The notes under the pieces: generated by a model
What the model was told of the DNA's origin: nothing
What the model saw: only the letters and a program-made list of their open reading frames with translations
Database searches by the model: none
Made by a program: the position numbers and the translations under genes
From: Mesorhizobium sp. L-2-11
GTDB lineage: Bacteria > Pseudomonadota > Alphaproteobacteria > Rhizobiales > Rhizobiaceae
Assembly (NCBI RefSeq): GCF_016756595.1
Contig: NZ_AP023257.1
Location: forward strand, 5,224,001 to 5,288,000
Length of the DNA: 64,000 nucleotides
Direction: 5' to 3'
Part shown: positions 1 through 8,009 of the stretch, one piece after another
Layout: every line of letters begins with the position of its first letter
How positions within the stretch are numbered: position 1 is the first letter of the stretch

Positions 1-454
1 CAACCCCCGGGGCAAGCCAGAAGGCGCCAAGCACGATGAGAACGACGGAAGGACCCGCGACAAAGAGGGAAGCGACCCCGTCGGCCAGCCACGATCTGAT
101 GGCGGAGAGGTCGGTGACGAGGCGGGTCATTACCAGGCCGAGACCGGTCCGGCCGGTTGCCGGCGGCAACGCGAAGAGTTGCTCGACCAGCAGTCTGCGG
201 ACCTCGCGCACATAGTCCAGTGCAAAAGCTGCCCCCTGCCGGCGCTGCATCACCCCGAGTGCGAAGAGCGCGATGCCGAGCGAAAGGCTGGCCACGATCA
301 GCCTGCCCTGACCGAGCGGCTGCGGTTCCCCGGAAACCGCCGCACCGACGATGGCGACAAGAGCGAGCGACGTGGCAGCCTTGGCAAAGCCGATGGCGAC
401 AAGAACCGCAAGGGCGACCAGTCGCGTGCCGATCAGGATTCCTGGTAGAGGCAT
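1..454 (-). CDS. ABC exporter, transmembrane part (partial, runs off the window start)
   Basis: Minus-strand reading from the ATG at 454 is open to base 1. It gives about 150 residues of a type I ABC exporter membrane domain: two hydrophobic segments near residues 10-35 and 50-75, then the amphipathic stretch YVREVRRLLVEQLFALPP and a G-x-V-x-TRLVTDLSAIRSW coupling region, followed by another hydrophobic segment. The nucleotide-binding domain would lie outside the window. The start codon overlaps the last 22 bases of the DUF1611 gene, so the two are very likely co-transcribed. Substrate unknown. An exporter coupled to the DUF1611 product is an inference from the overlap only. Confidence 0.75.
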   Translation of the reverse strand, partial: MPLPGILIGTRLVALAVLVAIGFAKAATSLALVAIVGAAVSGEPQPLGQGRLIVASLSLGIALFALGVMQRRQGAAFALDYVREVRRLLVEQLFALPPATGRTGLGLVMTRLVTDLSAIRSWLADGVASLFVAGPSVVLIVLGAFWLAPGV

Positions 455-1515
455 TGTGTACCTCCAGCGATCACCATCAGGCGCGGGTTCAAAATCCCTG
501 AGACTATGCTTGCCGCAGTCGCCGGATCGGTGAGTTCCTTGACGCCATAGACAGGCACGTTGGCAGCGCCTGCTTCCCGGCGCGCCAGCGGCGAGCATGT
601 CAGGAGCCCGCTGAGCCCGAGCACGTCGTATCCAAGCTCGCGCAGCCTTTCGCAGCCCGCCACCGCCCCCATCGCATCGCCTGCGGCAAACAGCACGCCG
701 CCGCTCAGCTCGCGGAATTCCGGGGACTTTGCGAGCGCGGCCGTCTCGGACTGGAATAGCCCATCCGCGACTTCCAGAACCGCGATCTCCGCCCCGGTGG
801 CGGCAAGAGAATGCAGCAAATGCTGCGCGCCCTCGACGATGGCATCGATTGGAGCAAGATAGGTCGTGGCAAAGCCGGCATCAGTGAAATCAAGGGCGGC
901 GCATGCTCCGGCATCCATCATCGACCAGAGATCGTTGCCGGCTCCGGTTCCGGTCACCTTTGCCGCACCAACTGCAAAACCTGCCCTGGTCAAACCACGC
1001 ACGAGGCTTGCAGCTGTTGTCGTCTTGCCCGAATTCATCGACGTTCCGAAGACAACGATTGTCGGCGGGATGAGCCGCGCCGGCTGCGGCGCGACCGCAA
1101 AGTCTGCAACGTTCAGAACGCGGCCGCATGAGTTGGTGACGAGGCCGAGCGGCACGATTGCGGTCGGAGACATGGTCTTGTCGTGCCATGCCATCGCCCG
1201 CGAAGCCACTCCGCCCGCCGCCACCATATGGCACGGTCCGAGATCCGCCGGCACGATCGCCTCGAACTGATCAGGCGCGTAGCGGTTGCCGTAGGCCAGG
1301 ACGACTTCGTCCGTCGCGGCAAGTGCCGCCTTGCGTCCCGAGGGCAACTCGACCGACTTGTGGTGACCGAGCGCCTCGATCCGCGCGAGCACCAGGTCCC
1401 CTGCCTTCGGTTCGGCGGGAGGCGAAAGCAACATCCGCATGCGCTCAGTGGGAATTCGGCGGGTCGTGAAAGCCCGCTTGGCCTTCGCGATGCGTTCGCA
1501 GTCAAGAATTTCCAT
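433..1515 (-). CDS. DUF1611 family P-loop protein (DgcN-like)
   Basis: 360 residues from the ATG at 1515. The open frame extends further upstream but there it matches a decayed PIN gene. An N-terminal domain (about 1-140) is followed by a P-loop domain with GTSMNSGKTTTAASLVRGL near residues 150-168 and a later TGAGNDLW motif. This is the DUF1611 arrangement; some members (DgcN) are described as D-glutamate N-acetyltransferases, but the family is diverse and the substrate here cannot be read from sequence. The stop lies inside the start of the downstream ABC exporter gene. No DgcA-type racemase/deacetylase partner is visible in the window. Confidence 0.8.
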   Translation of the reverse strand: MEILDCERIAKAKRAFTTRRIPTERMRMLLSPPAEPKAGDLVLARIEALGHHKSVELPSGRKAALAATDEVVLAYGNRYAPDQFEAIVPADLGPCHMVAAGGVASRAMAWHDKTMSPTAIVPLGLVTNSCGRVLNVADFAVAPQPARLIPPTIVVFGTSMNSGKTTTAASLVRGLTRAGFAVGAAKVTGTGAGNDLWSMMDAGACAALDFTDAGFATTYLAPIDAIVEGAQHLLHSLAATGAEIAVLEVADGLFQSETAALAKSPEFRELSGGVLFAAGDAMGAVAGCERLRELGYDVLGLSGLLTCSPLARREAGAANVPVYGVKELTDPATAASIVSGILNPRLMVIAGGTQCLYQES

Positions 1516-1599
1516 TGTGGTCTCTCCGGTCACCAAGGGGGCGCTGTTACCTGGGGGAGAACGCGGTCGAACCAGGATTATTCTCGGTGTTGCAATTCT

Positions 1600-1826
1600 T
1601 TTCGTCACGATGGCGCAGACCCAAGCCGCGGGCCCACGCACGCCGCGAGGCGCCGGACGAGAAACAGGCGTGCGGTCATAGCGGACGGCAAGTTCGGCAT
1701 AGACCGCATCGTTGATCAGCAACGGCCCATTGAGGCTTGCCGTCTCAAGCTGGGCGATCGACCAATCCGCCAGTTCGCATCGCCCGTGGCAAGATCGAGC
1801 AAAACGCTGGTGTCGACCAGCGTCAC
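1600..1826 (-). pseudogene. Decayed PIN-domain (VapC-type) toxin remnant
   Basis: The sequence begins at a GTG (1826) that overlaps the antitoxin stop in a GTGA arrangement, as in intact vapBC pairs. The first frame reads VTLVDTSVLLDLATGDANW, the N-terminal PIN motif with the first acidic residue. Homology then jumps to another frame with NGPLLINDAVYAELAVRYD, which matches the second part of a PIN domain. After that the frame degenerates and the C-terminal acidic residues are not found. The lower boundary is approximate. The toxin is therefore almost certainly non-functional while the antitoxin gene is intact. Confidence 0.7.
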
Positions 1827-2056
1827 GCGTCGCCACGCGTCAGTGCCATGATCGCGTCGGTGTCGAGGCCCTTGCCGGCATGGCCGCGCAATTTCGCGAA
1901 GCGGCTCGCGGGCAGCTTCCTGTCACTACGCACAATCATCACATTGCCGTCATCGGTGCGGCGGAAATCAACCTTGCTGCCCGGGCCGATTCCGAGCAGG
2001 TCCCGGATCGGCTTCGGGATGGTCACCTGTCCTTTGGCTGTGACTGTGTTGGTCAT
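1823..2056 (-). CDS. AbrB/SpoVT family antitoxin (VapB-type)
   Basis: 77 residues from the ATG at 2056. The AbrB swapped-hairpin signature is clear: TVTAKGQVTIPKPIRDLLGI near the N-terminus, then GSKVDFRRTDDGNVMI. The C-terminal tail (KLRGHAGKGLDTDAIMALTRGD) is the usual toxin-binding segment of PIN antitoxins. Such proteins bind their own promoter as well as the toxin. The partner toxin downstream is broken, so this gene is an orphan antitoxin. It is transcribed divergently from the lipid kinase at 2210. Confidence 0.85.
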   Translation of the reverse strand: MTNTVTAKGQVTIPKPIRDLLGIGPGSKVDFRRTDDGNVMIVRSDRKLPASRFAKLRGHAGKGLDTDAIMALTRGDA

Positions 2057-2209
2057 GTTCGCACCTTGGTAGTACCCATTTTCGGTATTATCTTGTCGAC
2101 CGAATTTCAACCTCCGCAAGCGGCTGCCAAAGCCGTGATTTTGTGACTTGTTTTCCCGGGCGCGCCTGTCGACGTCGTAATCCGCAGGCACGCACCCTAT
2201 CTACGCCGC

Positions 2210-3154
2210 ATGAATGACATCACGAACAGACGCGCGCTTCTACTCATCAATCCAAAGGCACGACGCGGGCAGGAATCCATCGCACCGGTTGTCGAGCGGC
2301 TGGAAGCCGGAGGGCTCCGCGTCAGCGTCGAGACATTTGAGGCGCTGCCCGAGATAGCACGCGACATCGTGCGCCTTCGCCATAGGGCCGATCTTGTGAT
2401 CGTGTGCGGCGGCGATGGCTCGGTATCCTCGGCGGCGGTCGCCGTCATGGAAAGCGGGCTGCCGATGGGCATCATTCCGATGGGGACGGCGAACGACCTG
2501 GCGCGCACCCTCGAAATACCATTGGATCTTGGCAAGGCGGCCGACGTGATAGTAGAGGGCGGAAGACGTCTGATCGATATCGGGACCGTCAATGGTCACG
2601 CTTTCTTCAACGTCGCGAGCATCGGCCTCAGCACCGATCTTGCGCAGGGGCTGGATCCGGCGCTGAAGAAGCGTTTCGGCAGGTTTGGCTATGCCTTGGC
2701 GGCCATGAAAGTGTTGACCAAGGCCCGCCACTTCGAAGCAAGGATTACCGAAAAGGGCGTAACGACGGAAGTCGAGACCTACCAGATCGCGGTCGGCAAC
2801 GGCCGCCACTATGGCGGCGGCAACGTCGTCGAGGAGACCGCGGAGATCGATGACGGCCATCTCGACCTGTACAGCCTGGAAATGACGAATCTCTGGAAAA
2901 TGGCGCTCTTGTTGCGCTCGTTCCGCTCGGGCACGCACGGCGCCTGGAGCGAGGTTCGCACGGCCAGATGCGTCGAGTTCGACATCGAGACGAAAAGGCC
3001 GATGCCGGTGAACACTGACGGTGAGATCGTCACCTCGACCCCGGCGCATTTCAAGGTCCACCCGAAGGCGATTTCGGTGTTCGCTCCTGCCGCGGCGGGC
3101 ATACAGCCCCGCACAAAGGTGCTTGGTGAAGCGGTCAGCGCAACCAGCGGATAG
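2210..3154 (+). CDS. YegS/DAGK-type lipid kinase
   Basis: 314 residues. The diacylglycerol kinase catalytic signature is present: INPKARRG near residue 13, VIVCGGDGSVSSA at 63-75 (nucleotide-binding glycine loop) and GIIPMGTANDLARTL at 87-101. The C-terminal part has the beta-sandwich motifs of the YegS/BmrU family (GNGRHYGGGN, DGHLDLY, NTDGEIV). The family phosphorylates lipids such as diacylglycerol or sphingosine-type substrates at the membrane; the actual substrate cannot be told. Length is normal. It stands alone, divergent from the antitoxin gene. No clear ribosome binding site precedes the ATG. Confidence 0.9.
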   Translation: MNDITNRRALLLINPKARRGQESIAPVVERLEAGGLRVSVETFEALPEIARDIVRLRHRADLVIVCGGDGSVSSAAVAVMESGLPMGIIPMGTANDLARTLEIPLDLGKAADVIVEGGRRLIDIGTVNGHAFFNVASIGLSTDLAQGLDPALKKRFGRFGYALAAMKVLTKARHFEARITEKGVTTEVETYQIAVGNGRHYGGGNVVEETAEIDDGHLDLYSLEMTNLWKMALLLRSFRSGTHGAWSEVRTARCVEFDIETKRPMPVNTDGEIVTSTPAHFKVHPKAISVFAPAAAGIQPRTKVLGEAVSATSG

Positions 3155-3809
3155 ACCGGCGACCAAGCGAGCGTCGAACAAAATCCAACTGCCTGCGGTC
3201 ATCTCATTCTCCTCCGTTGGTCGTGTCATGAGACCGAGCCCGTTAAGCGTCTGTCCGGATGCACAGCCGCAACCGCTGGGCGGGCTCGTGGGCTTGAATT
3301 GGATCGTTCCGCATCGCCCCGTATGGTCCCGCCACCGCCGTACACTCGAACTTGAGCAGCGTCTTACGCGATTTCGCTACATTCTGCGCTCACATCGCGT
3401 CTTCGGATGGAGTGCCTGCTTGATTCCCCCCTCGGCTCGTCAGAGCCTGGCGAAGGTGATCTGCGACACCCGTGTCATGACTGGCCTCAACATCAGCTAA
3501 GAACTGACCGAACGCCTCCCAAAGCGGCTGCAGGCTTGGAGTTTGGCGCGAACGACAGCCATCCACCAAAGTTCCAGACGTTCAACCGCCAGCTTTGCGC
3601 TGTGCGCGTCGTATTGGCCAGGAGCTATCGTGTTCCTGACTGGAATCGTCGAGGTTGCATAAGCACAAAAAATTAACGCACCCAACGGTAATTAGCCTTT
3701 GGAAATAATTACACAACTTGTTCTTTCCAGGTCGATAAAGGCCAGAATCAACACGTTGGTCACATGCCCGACTCTCGATGCAGCTGACGATTCGACTGGA
3801 TTAGGTGGA
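3155..3809. other. Intergenic stretch without a recognisable gene
   Basis: About 650 bases separate the lipid kinase from the glycosyltransferase gene. Short open frames exist on both strands (for example 3407-3676 plus), but none shows a family motif, a ribosome binding site or coherent codon use. The distal part (3660-3720) is A/T rich. A GGTGG run at 3805-3809 may be the ribosome binding site of the following gene. Confidence 0.5.
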
Positions 3810-5025
3810 ATGATGAATAGCTGGTCTGACGTCGCGACGGGCCAAACTGACCAAGGCTTCCTTGAGGTGGAGGCTCCCTTGGTATCGGCGATCATACCTT
3901 GCCTGAACGAAGAGCGCACGCTCGGCATCTGCATTCGAAAGGCGCTTGATGCGTTCGCAAAGCGGGGCATCATAGGTGAGGTGGTGGTCGGGGATAATGG
4001 ATCGAGCGATCGCTCGGTGGAGATTGCCCGGTCGCTTGGTGCGCGCGTCGCGCACCAGCCGGTCAAGGGCTACGGCGCCGCGATTAGTGCAGCGGCTGGA
4101 TCTGCGCACGGCAAGTACCTGATCATGGCCGATGCAGACGATTCCTACTGACTGGAGCGAACTCGACGACTTCATCGACGCGCTGGAGGATGGCGCGGAG
4201 TTGGTCATGGGCAATCGCTTTGCTGGCGGGATAGAGCCTGGCGCCATGCCTCCTCTGCACCGATATCTTGGCAATCCTGTGCTTTCGACGATTGCGCGCT
4301 GGCTTCACCACTCTCCCATAGGCGATTTTCATTGCGGGATGCGGGGTTTCACCCGTGACGCATTCCAAAGAATGGGCGCACGCTCGCCCGGTATGGAATT
4401 CGCTTCCGAAATGGTCATCAACGCGCATCGCGCCGGATTGATCATCCGTGAGGTGCCGATCAAGCTCTATCCAGACAAACGTGACCGCCCTCCACACCTG
4501 CGCTCTTTCCGTGACGGGTGGCGACACCTGCGGCTGATCGTAGCTCATGCACCGGACACGATGTATCTTTTACCCGGACTAATCCTGCTGATCGCCGGTG
4601 TCATCGGGCTTGCCATCCTCGCTGCTGGGCCTGTCACCATAGGTGGGCAGTATTTCGGGATCCACTTCGTCGCGCTCTCGTCGATGGCAACATTGATCGG
4701 TCTTTCGGCCATTCTCTTCGGAACGCTGGCCAAGGTAGCGATCGCAATCTATCACCCTATACCCGCAGGACTGATGATCGCCTGGCTGACGCGCAGTCGC
4801 CCGCTGGAATGGCTAGTCCTTTCCGGAGGTGTGCTCGCGACGGTTGGTTTCCTCGGGGACATATTGCTGGCGCTGCGACGGATCTTCGTTGGCGGCTCAA
4901 TGGAGCAATCCGTGCATCTGACCTTTGTGATTACCACGGCCTGTGTGGCAGGCGTTTCCATGGTGCTTTCCGGGTTTGTACTCAAATTGCTCCTGGATAA
5001 CCTGGACAATCGACGTGTCTGCTAA
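3810..5025 (+). pseudogene. Glycosyltransferase family 2 (DPM1-like), frameshifted
   Basis: The N-terminal part, read from the ATG at 3810, has the GT2 fold motifs VSAIIPCLNEERTLG, VVGDNGSSDRS and LIMADADDSY, the last being the metal-binding DxD region. It then meets a TGA at 4150. One extra T (TAC-T-GAC) explains this: the next frame continues exactly with DWSELDDFIDAL and runs to 5025 with GNRFAGG, the HCGMRGF motif and two to four C-terminal membrane segments. Together they make about 405 residues, the usual size of membrane-tailed dolichol/undecaprenyl-phosphate mannosyltransferase-like enzymes. It is the first gene of a co-directional glycan cluster. A sequencing error is as possible as a real mutation. 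Confidence 0.8.
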
Positions 5026-5097
5026 CCATTCGGTTTCGGGCATTCCGAACCTGTGTGCCACGAGGCAGATCGTGCGTGTTCTTGGGGACTGGACCGC

Positions 5098-5787
5098 ATG
5101 AGACAAAGCAGGGCTGTTCCACGCGTCTGGGATACGGACTGGCTGATCCTACGCGCGCTTGCGCGACTGTTGCGGGAAGAAGCAAGTGCGCATGTCAGAC
5201 AAGGCTCGCTGATGGTAGACCTTGGCTGCGGCGACATGCCGTATGCTGACATGATGCGTCAGATGAATATCGATTACTGCGGTGCAGACATCGGCGGTGA
5301 TGGTTTCTTGCAAATAGACGAGCAGGGCCGTGTGCCGCTTGCCGATGGTGCGGCAGGTGCAGTGCTTTCGGTGCAGGTACTTGAGCACGTGCGCGACCTC
5401 GACGCCTATTGTGGCGAAATACGGAGGCTGTTGCGCGACGATGGCGTGCTGCTGCTATCTACTCACGGCACTTGGCTCTATCATCCTCACCCCGAAGATC
5501 ATCGCCGCTGGACACGCACCGGGCTTATCGTGGACCTCGCCAATCGAGGCCTCGAAGTGGAGGATGTGCACGCAATCGTCGGTCCGCTGGCGACTACCAC
5601 ATTGATCCGATCGACGGGATTTTCTTTCGTCCTCAGGCGTGTGCCTATCATCGGTGGCATTTTGGCGTCCTCGTTGGCCGTGTTGATGAACCTGCGCGCT
5701 CAGTTGGAAGACCGGATCACGCCCGCTCACATACGCGATGACAACGCTTGTGTCTTCCTGGTACGAGCTCGCAAGGCTGCTGCATGA
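5098..5787 (+). CDS. Class I SAM-dependent methyltransferase
   Basis: 229 residues from the ATG at 5098; an upstream in-frame ATG at 5053 is possible. Motif I is MVDLGCGDMPYADM, followed by DYCGADIGGDGFLQID (post-I acidic residue), VPLADGAAGAVLSVQVLEHVRD (motif II) and LLRDDGVLLLSTHG (motif III), a Methyltransf_11 layout. The C-terminal third contains a hydrophobic stretch that may touch the membrane. The stop overlaps the start of the GtrA-like gene (ATGA), so the two are translationally coupled. Substrate unknown; by context it may methylate a sugar or lipid-linked glycan. Confidence 0.85.
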   Translation: MRQSRAVPRVWDTDWLILRALARLLREEASAHVRQGSLMVDLGCGDMPYADMMRQMNIDYCGADIGGDGFLQIDEQGRVPLADGAAGAVLSVQVLEHVRDLDAYCGEIRRLLRDDGVLLLSTHGTWLYHPHPEDHRRWTRTGLIVDLANRGLEVEDVHAIVGPLATTTLIRSTGFSFVLRRVPIIGGILASSLAVLMNLRAQLEDRITPAHIRDDNACVFLVRARKAAA

Positions 5788-6173
5788 CTGTGCGGACCCC
5801 TCTCGCTTACGTTGCTGTCGCCGGCCTGTGCATAGCGCTACACAACGCCGTTATCATCTTGGCAGATAGTGTCGGTATGCCGCTGTGGTTCGCCGTGCTG
5901 CTGTCCTTCGGCATCGTTGCTTGCGCCGGGTATGTTCTGCATGGGTTGTTCACTTTTCGTCAGCCGCTAGCCCCGATTGGCCTGGTGCGTTACTTCATCG
6001 CAATGTCGGCAAATATACCGTTCGCTTTCGTTGCCACCTGGTTCTGGCGTGAGCAGGTCGACCTGCCGATGACATTCGCCGCACCGATCGCTTCGGTCTG
6101 CATGCTCGCTCTGAATTTCCTGCTCGGTCGCTGGGCCATCGCCACGCCGACCCGCTGGACGGCGCTCAGGTGA
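5784..6173 (+). CDS. GtrA-like membrane protein
   Basis: 129 residues with four predicted membrane segments (about 8-28, 35-58, 70-92, 97-117) and the GtrA-type loop after helix 2 (VLHGLFTFRQP). GtrA-family proteins are thought to move polyprenyl-phosphate-linked sugars across the inner membrane. Here the gene sits between GT2/GT4 enzymes and methyltransferases. This fits a pathway in which a sugar is loaded onto a polyprenyl carrier, flipped and transferred in the periplasm. The ATG overlaps the preceding stop. Confidence 0.8.
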   Translation: MTVRTPLAYVAVAGLCIALHNAVIILADSVGMPLWFAVLLSFGIVACAGYVLHGLFTFRQPLAPIGLVRYFIAMSANIPFAFVATWFWREQVDLPMTFAAPIASVCMLALNFLLGRWAIATPTRWTALR

Positions 6174-6179
6174 TTGACG

Positions 6180-6842
6180 ATGAACACAACGATGTCGCCG
6201 ATCGACCCGCGGCTTCTGCAAGTCATCCTATCGCGCCATCTGGCGGCGTATCGGACCAGGGTCCCAATTTATCAAGCGACGATGCTCGATAGTTTGCGTG
6301 AGGTATGGGCCGCGCGCCATCGGAACCTGCTCGACGTTGGCGGCGGCACTGGCGTGATTGCCCAGGCCATGGCGGAACTTTTCCCAGTCGACGAGGTCCA
6401 AGCGGTTGATCTAGTCGATCGCTTCTGCTCCTCGCTCAGCGTACCAACCCGGCAATATGACGGCAAAACACTACCTTTCGCTGACGCAATTTTTGAAGCA
6501 GCGACGCTCAACAACGTCGTGCACCACGTTCCGGTCACTGCTCGTTCGGATCTCTTGCGCGAAATACGGCGGGTAGTGACCGGTCCACTTTATATCAAGG
6601 ATCACGAAAGATGCGGCACGCTCGACAACCTGCGGCTCATGGCCTTGGATGCCATAGGGAATATCCCCTTTGGAGGCATGATCTGGGCGCGTTACCTCAC
6701 TCGAGCAGAATGGGAGATGCTGGCCGCCAACAGTGGCTACCGCATCGCTTGTCGCGCTACACCAGCGCGGTATCGAAAAAGCCTCGGTGCGCTGCTGTTT
6801 CCCAATCGGCTCGAAGTAACCATGCGCTTCGAGCCAGTATGA
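6180..6842 (+). CDS. Class I SAM-dependent methyltransferase
   Basis: 220 residues from the ATG at 6180 (a TTG at 6174 is an alternative). Motif I NLLDVGGGTGVIAQAM, acidic residue in VDEVQAVDLVDRF, motif II LPFADAIFEAATLNNVVHHV and a following LLREIRRVVTGPLYIKDH place it in the Methyltransf_11 family. The double HH in motif II resembles small-molecule and quinone-type methyltransferases, but the substrate is not evident. Seven bases after the GtrA-like gene, so probably the same operon. Confidence 0.85.
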   Translation: MNTTMSPIDPRLLQVILSRHLAAYRTRVPIYQATMLDSLREVWAARHRNLLDVGGGTGVIAQAMAELFPVDEVQAVDLVDRFCSSLSVPTRQYDGKTLPFADAIFEAATLNNVVHHVPVTARSDLLREIRRVVTGPLYIKDHERCGTLDNLRLMALDAIGNIPFGGMIWARYLTRAEWEMLAANSGYRIACRATPARYRKSLGALLFPNRLEVTMRFEPV

Positions 6843-6854
6843 CCGAATAAGCCG

Positions 6855-8009
6855 TTGCGCATTCTCACGATCAGCCATTTCTATGAGGCCCATGGCGGCG
6901 GCATTGAGCGTGTCGCCGGACAACTGTGCCGCCAATTCGCAAGCTTAGGTACTGAGGCAGTCTGGGCGGCCAGTAATGCCGATCCAGCGCCGTATACCGA
7001 AGTTGAGGCGCATTCGCTTGCCTGCGCCAACCCAATCGAGAAGATCACTGGCCTGCCCATTCCACTACCGGGTGCGCGCGCGATCCGAACCCTGGTTCGC
7101 GAAGTGCGCCGCTGCGACGCGGTGGTGGTGCATGACGCATTGTACGTCACCTCGATACTCGCATTGCTGATGGCGAAGGCGCACCGCAAGCGCGTTGTCT
7201 TGATCCAGCATATTGCTGGCGTTGCTTTTTCATCGCGCGTGCTCCGCTCGGCAGTTGCACTGGCTAACATCGTCGTCACACGCCCCATGCTGAGGGCAGC
7301 CGACGCACTCGTGTTCATTAGCGATACCGTGCGACACGACCTTGTCGGTACGCCAGCCCGCATGCCGTGTTCTCTACTGTTCAATGGTGTCGACAGTGCA
7401 GTTTTTCACCCCAGTGAAGGTTTGGCTCCCGAGCCGGACGCTCTGGCCGGGATGCCAATTGCGCCGGGTGCGCGCCGCATTCTCTTCGTTGGTCGCTATG
7501 TCGCGAAGAAGGGGCTCAGGGTGGTACGCGCCCTGGCCGCGTCCAGGGAAGACCTGGCCTTTCTGATGGTCGGCAGCGGACCGATCTGCCCCGCCATGTG
7601 GGGACTAGCCAACGTCCATGACCTTGGGACTCAGAGCCCGCAGGCTCTAGCCGCTCTCTATCGCAGCGTTGACCTCTTGCTGTTGCCGAGCGTGGGCGAA
7701 GGCTTTCCGCTCGTAATCCAGGAGGCGATGGCATCTGGGCTGCCGGTCGTCTGCGGTGAACCCAGCAACCGAGCCGACCCTAACGCAACCGACTGGCTCC
7801 GTGGCGTGACCATCGATCTCAGCGACGCGGAAGGCTCGGCCAGACGTTGCGCCCAAGCCATTAATTCCCTTGCACCCACGTCTAAAGAACGGGCCGCCAT
7901 GGCTCGCTACGCGTCAGCACATTATGACTGGAGGTCTATGGCGGAGCGTCTACTTGCGTTGGCGCGAGGAGAGAAGCCCAATTCTCCTGAAAATCAGAGC
8001 GATGTTTGA
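6855..8009 (+). CDS. Glycosyltransferase family 4
   Basis: 384 residues from a TTG start at 6855, 12 bases after the previous stop. The N-terminal Rossmann domain has the glycine-rich acceptor loop (ISHFYEAHGGGIERVAGQL). The C-terminal domain has ILFVGRYVAKKGLRVV and the nucleotide-sugar motif EGFPLVIQEAMASGLPVV, the E-x7-E of GT4 retaining enzymes. Cytoplasmic or membrane-peripheral. It likely adds a sugar to a lipid-linked acceptor made by this cluster. The next gene starts immediately after its stop. Confidence 0.9.
   Translation: MRILTISHFYEAHGGGIERVAGQLCRQFASLGTEAVWAASNADPAPYTEVEAHSLACANPIEKITGLPIPLPGARAIRTLVREVRRCDAVVVHDALYVTSILALLMAKAHRKRVVLIQHIAGVAFSSRVLRSAVALANIVVTRPMLRAADALVFISDTVRHDLVGTPARMPCSLLFNGVDSAVFHPSEGLAPEPDALAGMPIAPGARRILFVGRYVAKKGLRVVRALAASREDLAFLMVGSGPICPAMWGLANVHDLGTQSPQALAALYRSVDLLLLPSVGEGFPLVIQEAMASGLPVVCGEPSNRADPNATDWLRGVTIDLSDAEGSARRCAQAINSLAPTSKERAAMARYASAHYDWRSMAERLLALARGEKPNSPENQSDV

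Noticed and set aside
3021..3676. Short open frames after the lipid kinase gene considered as transposase remnants.
   Set aside because: No transposase motif, terminal inverted repeat or target duplication could be seen.
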